From Callipepla californica brunnescens (Eukaryota > Chordata > Aves > Galliformes > Odontophoridae), in the NCBI GenBank assembly GCA_023055505.1, contig JALIRH010000036.1:5270001-5334000 (forward strand): DNA of 64,000 nucleotides, written 5' to 3'. The notes under the pieces were generated by a model. That model worked only from the letters and a program-made list of their open reading frames with translations, was not told where the DNA came from and made no database searches. Both the position numbers and the translations under genes were made by a program. Numbering within the stretch: the stretch's first letter is position 1; each line of letters starts with the position of its first letter. Shown here in pieces: positions 61,681 to 64,000 of the stretch.

Positions 61681-63530
61681 TGCCGAAGCCCCACCCGTCG
61701 GGGGCTGCTTCCATCGCTACCAGCAAAGCCATCCAAGTGGCCAACGGCAGCTGGAAGGAGCAGGCACCCCGCATTGCCACCCACCTCAGAGCTGCCCTGT
61801 GGGGCTGGATCCTGCTGCATGCCCCTTCAAGGAGCCTGCAGGCTCGGAGGCGTTGGCTGGAGGAACCCACTGCGTGTCCTGGAGCACTCAGAGCCGTGGG
61901 CAGTGAGCACCACGTGAGGTGGTGGTGCCATGTGAAGCTGCTGTAATTGTTGAGGCCAGGCCCTGAGTCAGCCTGTGGCTCTTGCAGACCCTCTGCAGCA
62001 CGGGGTGGTTGGGGTGAAGGCTCACGTGGGTGGTGCAGCAGCAGGAACACGGCTGCTGCCCCAAGCAGGGCAGAGCATCGCAGCACCGTGCCCTGCCCAC
62101 GCCTGCGTGGCCCGAACCCTGCACAAACCCATCTGGCAGTTGTCATGGCAACTCTTCTTTTTAAACACTGCTGTTAAGCAGGGATGTGGAATCACTGTGA
62201 GCATCATCAGGGCCGTGGTGACACGGCTCTGCCCACCATGCCCCGCACTAACAGGGACCGGGCTCACCTGGCTGCATCCCAGCTGCAAGGAGAGGTGCCC
62301 TGCTGTGCTCCTGCAGCTGCGAGCTTTAGGGAGCCAGCTCCCAGTTTGCAGGTTACATTTTTGCACTCTGATTGCTTGCAGCACCCACAGCCCCAAAGCA
62401 CAGCTGTAACTCATCACCCCTGCAGCCCTCCCTCCTCCGATCTCCTCCTTTCCAGGGGATGAAGTGGGGCTTCCAAGCAGCAGAACAAGGCAATGGGTTA
62501 GGGATGAGAGTTTGGGAGCTGCCTGTTCCCCTCACCTGAATATGGGGACCACTCCCAGCACCCCTCCACCAACCTCACCTCCAGACCTGCCCCATCCCGG
62601 TCCTAGGAATACCTTTCAGTCCCCAGCAGCTGCTCCTGAGCACAATCCCGCCTGCAGCCCTTTATACCCTGAGGGCTATCAGGTGCCCTGGTGCCTCCTT
62701 TAGCCCCCTCCTGCCCACAGCGATGGCTGATCCCATCCAGGGATGCCCACCCCTGCACGTGCAGCACTTGCACAGTCCCAGCCATCCTGTGCTGCCACTG
62801 GAAGTTCTTCTTCTGAACCATAACTTTTTATAGCAGCAGCTGTCTCTGCCTCCAGCAGTGTTTTATGGATCATAAGAAAGACAAAGTGGAAGCTTCCCTC
62901 TTTGGTTTTTTGGAAGCAGATCAAACAGCACCGGGCAACCTGCTTTGGGTGGTGTGGGCAGGGACAGCTGCAGGTGCTGAGCAGCAGCCACAGCATCGTG
63001 GTGCTGAGCAGCTACTGCATCGGCTCGCCTCAGCTGCTGGGTTTCATTGCACAGAGCACTAATAGGAGTTTTGTATAGGAGAGAGAAATGAGAGGTGAAG
63101 CTTCCTATCACAATACTGGGTAGTGAAATTAAAAGAGTAATAATTACCAGCGCCTGAGACTCCCAGCAGAGCGATCCCCAGCAGAGCCGTGTTTGGGTGT
63201 CTCTGCTCCCACACACGTCTCCCACCCTTGGGCTGCCCCCAGCACGTGCCAGCAAACCTCAGCACGTGGATGTGCGGGATCTGAGATCGATGGCATTAAA
63301 CATTAAATCTGAAATCATGCCCGGAGTGAGAAGTCCTGCTAGCCCCTGGTGCGCACCGTGCTGAGCTAAATGCAGAGGGCAGTGGGAAGCAGATGAGCGG
63401 CTTTCCTCTGTCCCAGCCCCGTGTTGAGGAGCTCACAGATCTGTAGGGTTCACCTGCCCTTGGTACATGGCATCGCTGCCTGCTGCCCCTGTTGCCATGG
63501 CCAGGCTGGGACACGAGTCTGCCCAGGGAC

Positions 63531-63835
63531 CAACAATAGGATGAGAGACGATGGCCTCAAATTGCACCAGAGGAGGTTCAGGCTGAAGATGTGGAAACAT
63601 TTCTTCTCCCAAAGGTTGCATAGGCACAGGCTGCACTCAGGGACGTGGTTACCGGGCATGGTGGGGTTGCACTTGGGTTGGACTTGGAGATCTTAGACTT
63701 CCCCAGATGAAATGACTCTGTGTGGAGGACATGACTCGATTCAGGGACACGGTTCAGTGAGCATGGCGGGGTGGGCTGACATCTGGACTCAGTGGTCTTT
63801 CCCAACGTGAGCAATTCTGTGATTCCATGGTTCAA
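63531..63835 (+). mobile_element. CR1 LINE 3' fragment (sense)
   Basis: It follows the avian CR1 3' region in order: GATGGCCTCAAATTGCACCA, GAGGAGGTTCAGGCTGAAGA, ATTTCTTCTCCCAAAG, CTGCACTCAGGGACGTGGTT, GGGCATGGTGGGGTTGCACT, GGTTGGACTTGGAGATCTTA. A second copy of the tail portion follows (GGGACACGGTTCAGTGAGCA ... CAATTCTGTGATTCCATGG), ending in the ATTCTRTG-type terminal repeats. It is 5'-truncated, as most CR1 copies are, and supports an avian source. Confidence 0.85.
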
Positions 63836-64000
63836 AATACCGCTGCACACTGAGCAGATCTGGGAAGTGCCTCTTGGGGCCGAGCTGTGCCATCTCAGTG
63901 TGTACGATGAGATGATATCATTCTGTTCCGTGGCATCCTTAGCAGGGCTGTTATCTCCTCGCCGGCGGCAGTGTCTTTGGAAGGGCTCTGTGTTTGGTTA

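Larger units (their letters stand above)
55401..64000. other. Intergenic region downstream of the gene cluster, no gene recognised
   Basis: No conserved protein frame, splice-supported exon set or RNA gene was recognised. The longest frames (155, 174 and 150 codons between 58.8 and 59.8 kb, and 163 codons on the minus strand at 61.7-62.1 kb) overlap one another and do not resemble a known family. It contains two CR1 remnants, an A-run at 57298-57313, and AT-rich islands against a GC-richer background (57870-57990, 59780-59945, 61480-61680). In human the interval beyond C1orf174 is a gene desert before AJAP1. Confidence 0.55.

Overview
This is vertebrate nuclear DNA, almost certainly from a bird and probably a galliform such as chicken. 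The genes have canonical GT-AG exons, several introns are under 120 bp, promoters are CpG-rich, and the recognisable interspersed repeats are CR1 LINE fragments. The gene order TP73 - CCDC27 - LRRC47 - CEP104 - DFFB - C1orf174 matches human 1p36.32, which from general knowledge corresponds to chicken microchromosome 21. I built every gene model by hand from splice signals, reading frame and remembered vertebrate protein sequences. Codon phases were checked exon by exon. No search was run.

Layout: 1-29.8 kb is TP73 (+). It starts inside the large first intron and includes the TA exons, the internal P2 promoter with the delta-N exon, the DNA-binding, tetramerisation and SAM exons, and the 3' UTR. 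30.5-33.7 kb is CCDC27 (+), with a 30-bp minisatellite in intron 1. 33.9-38.0 kb is LRRC47 (-), tail-to-tail with CCDC27. 38.3-48.7 kb is CEP104 (-), in tandem just upstream of LRRC47. 48.77-52.2 kb is DFFB (+), head-to-head with CEP104 across a short CpG promoter. 54.0-55.1 kb is C1orf174 (-). 55.1-64 kb has no gene I can recognise. It holds CR1 remnants and AT-rich islands, and in human the corresponding interval lies on the way to AJAP1.

The genes fall into two themes. TP73 (p53-family transcription factor) and DFFB (caspase-activated DNase) act in apoptosis. CCDC27 and CEP104 are coiled-coil/ciliary-type proteins, and both have an RFX X-box-like motif at or beside their 5' ends. LRRC47 (leucine-rich repeats plus a B3/B4-like region) and C1orf174 are housekeeping-type genes with CpG promoters.

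Most notable observations: (1) a perfect 20-bp p53-family response element upstream of the delta-N p73 exon; (2) upstream ORFs in the predicted delta-N leader, one ending a single base before the delta-N ATG; (3) a p73-gamma (exon 11 skipped) reading frame that stays open through exon 13 and for 254 nt of exon 14, giving a predicted tail absent from the human gamma protein as I recall it; (4) X-box motifs at CCDC27 and at the CEP104/DFFB divergent promoter; (5) micro-introns dominated by 16-nt G runs in LRRC47 and DFFB.
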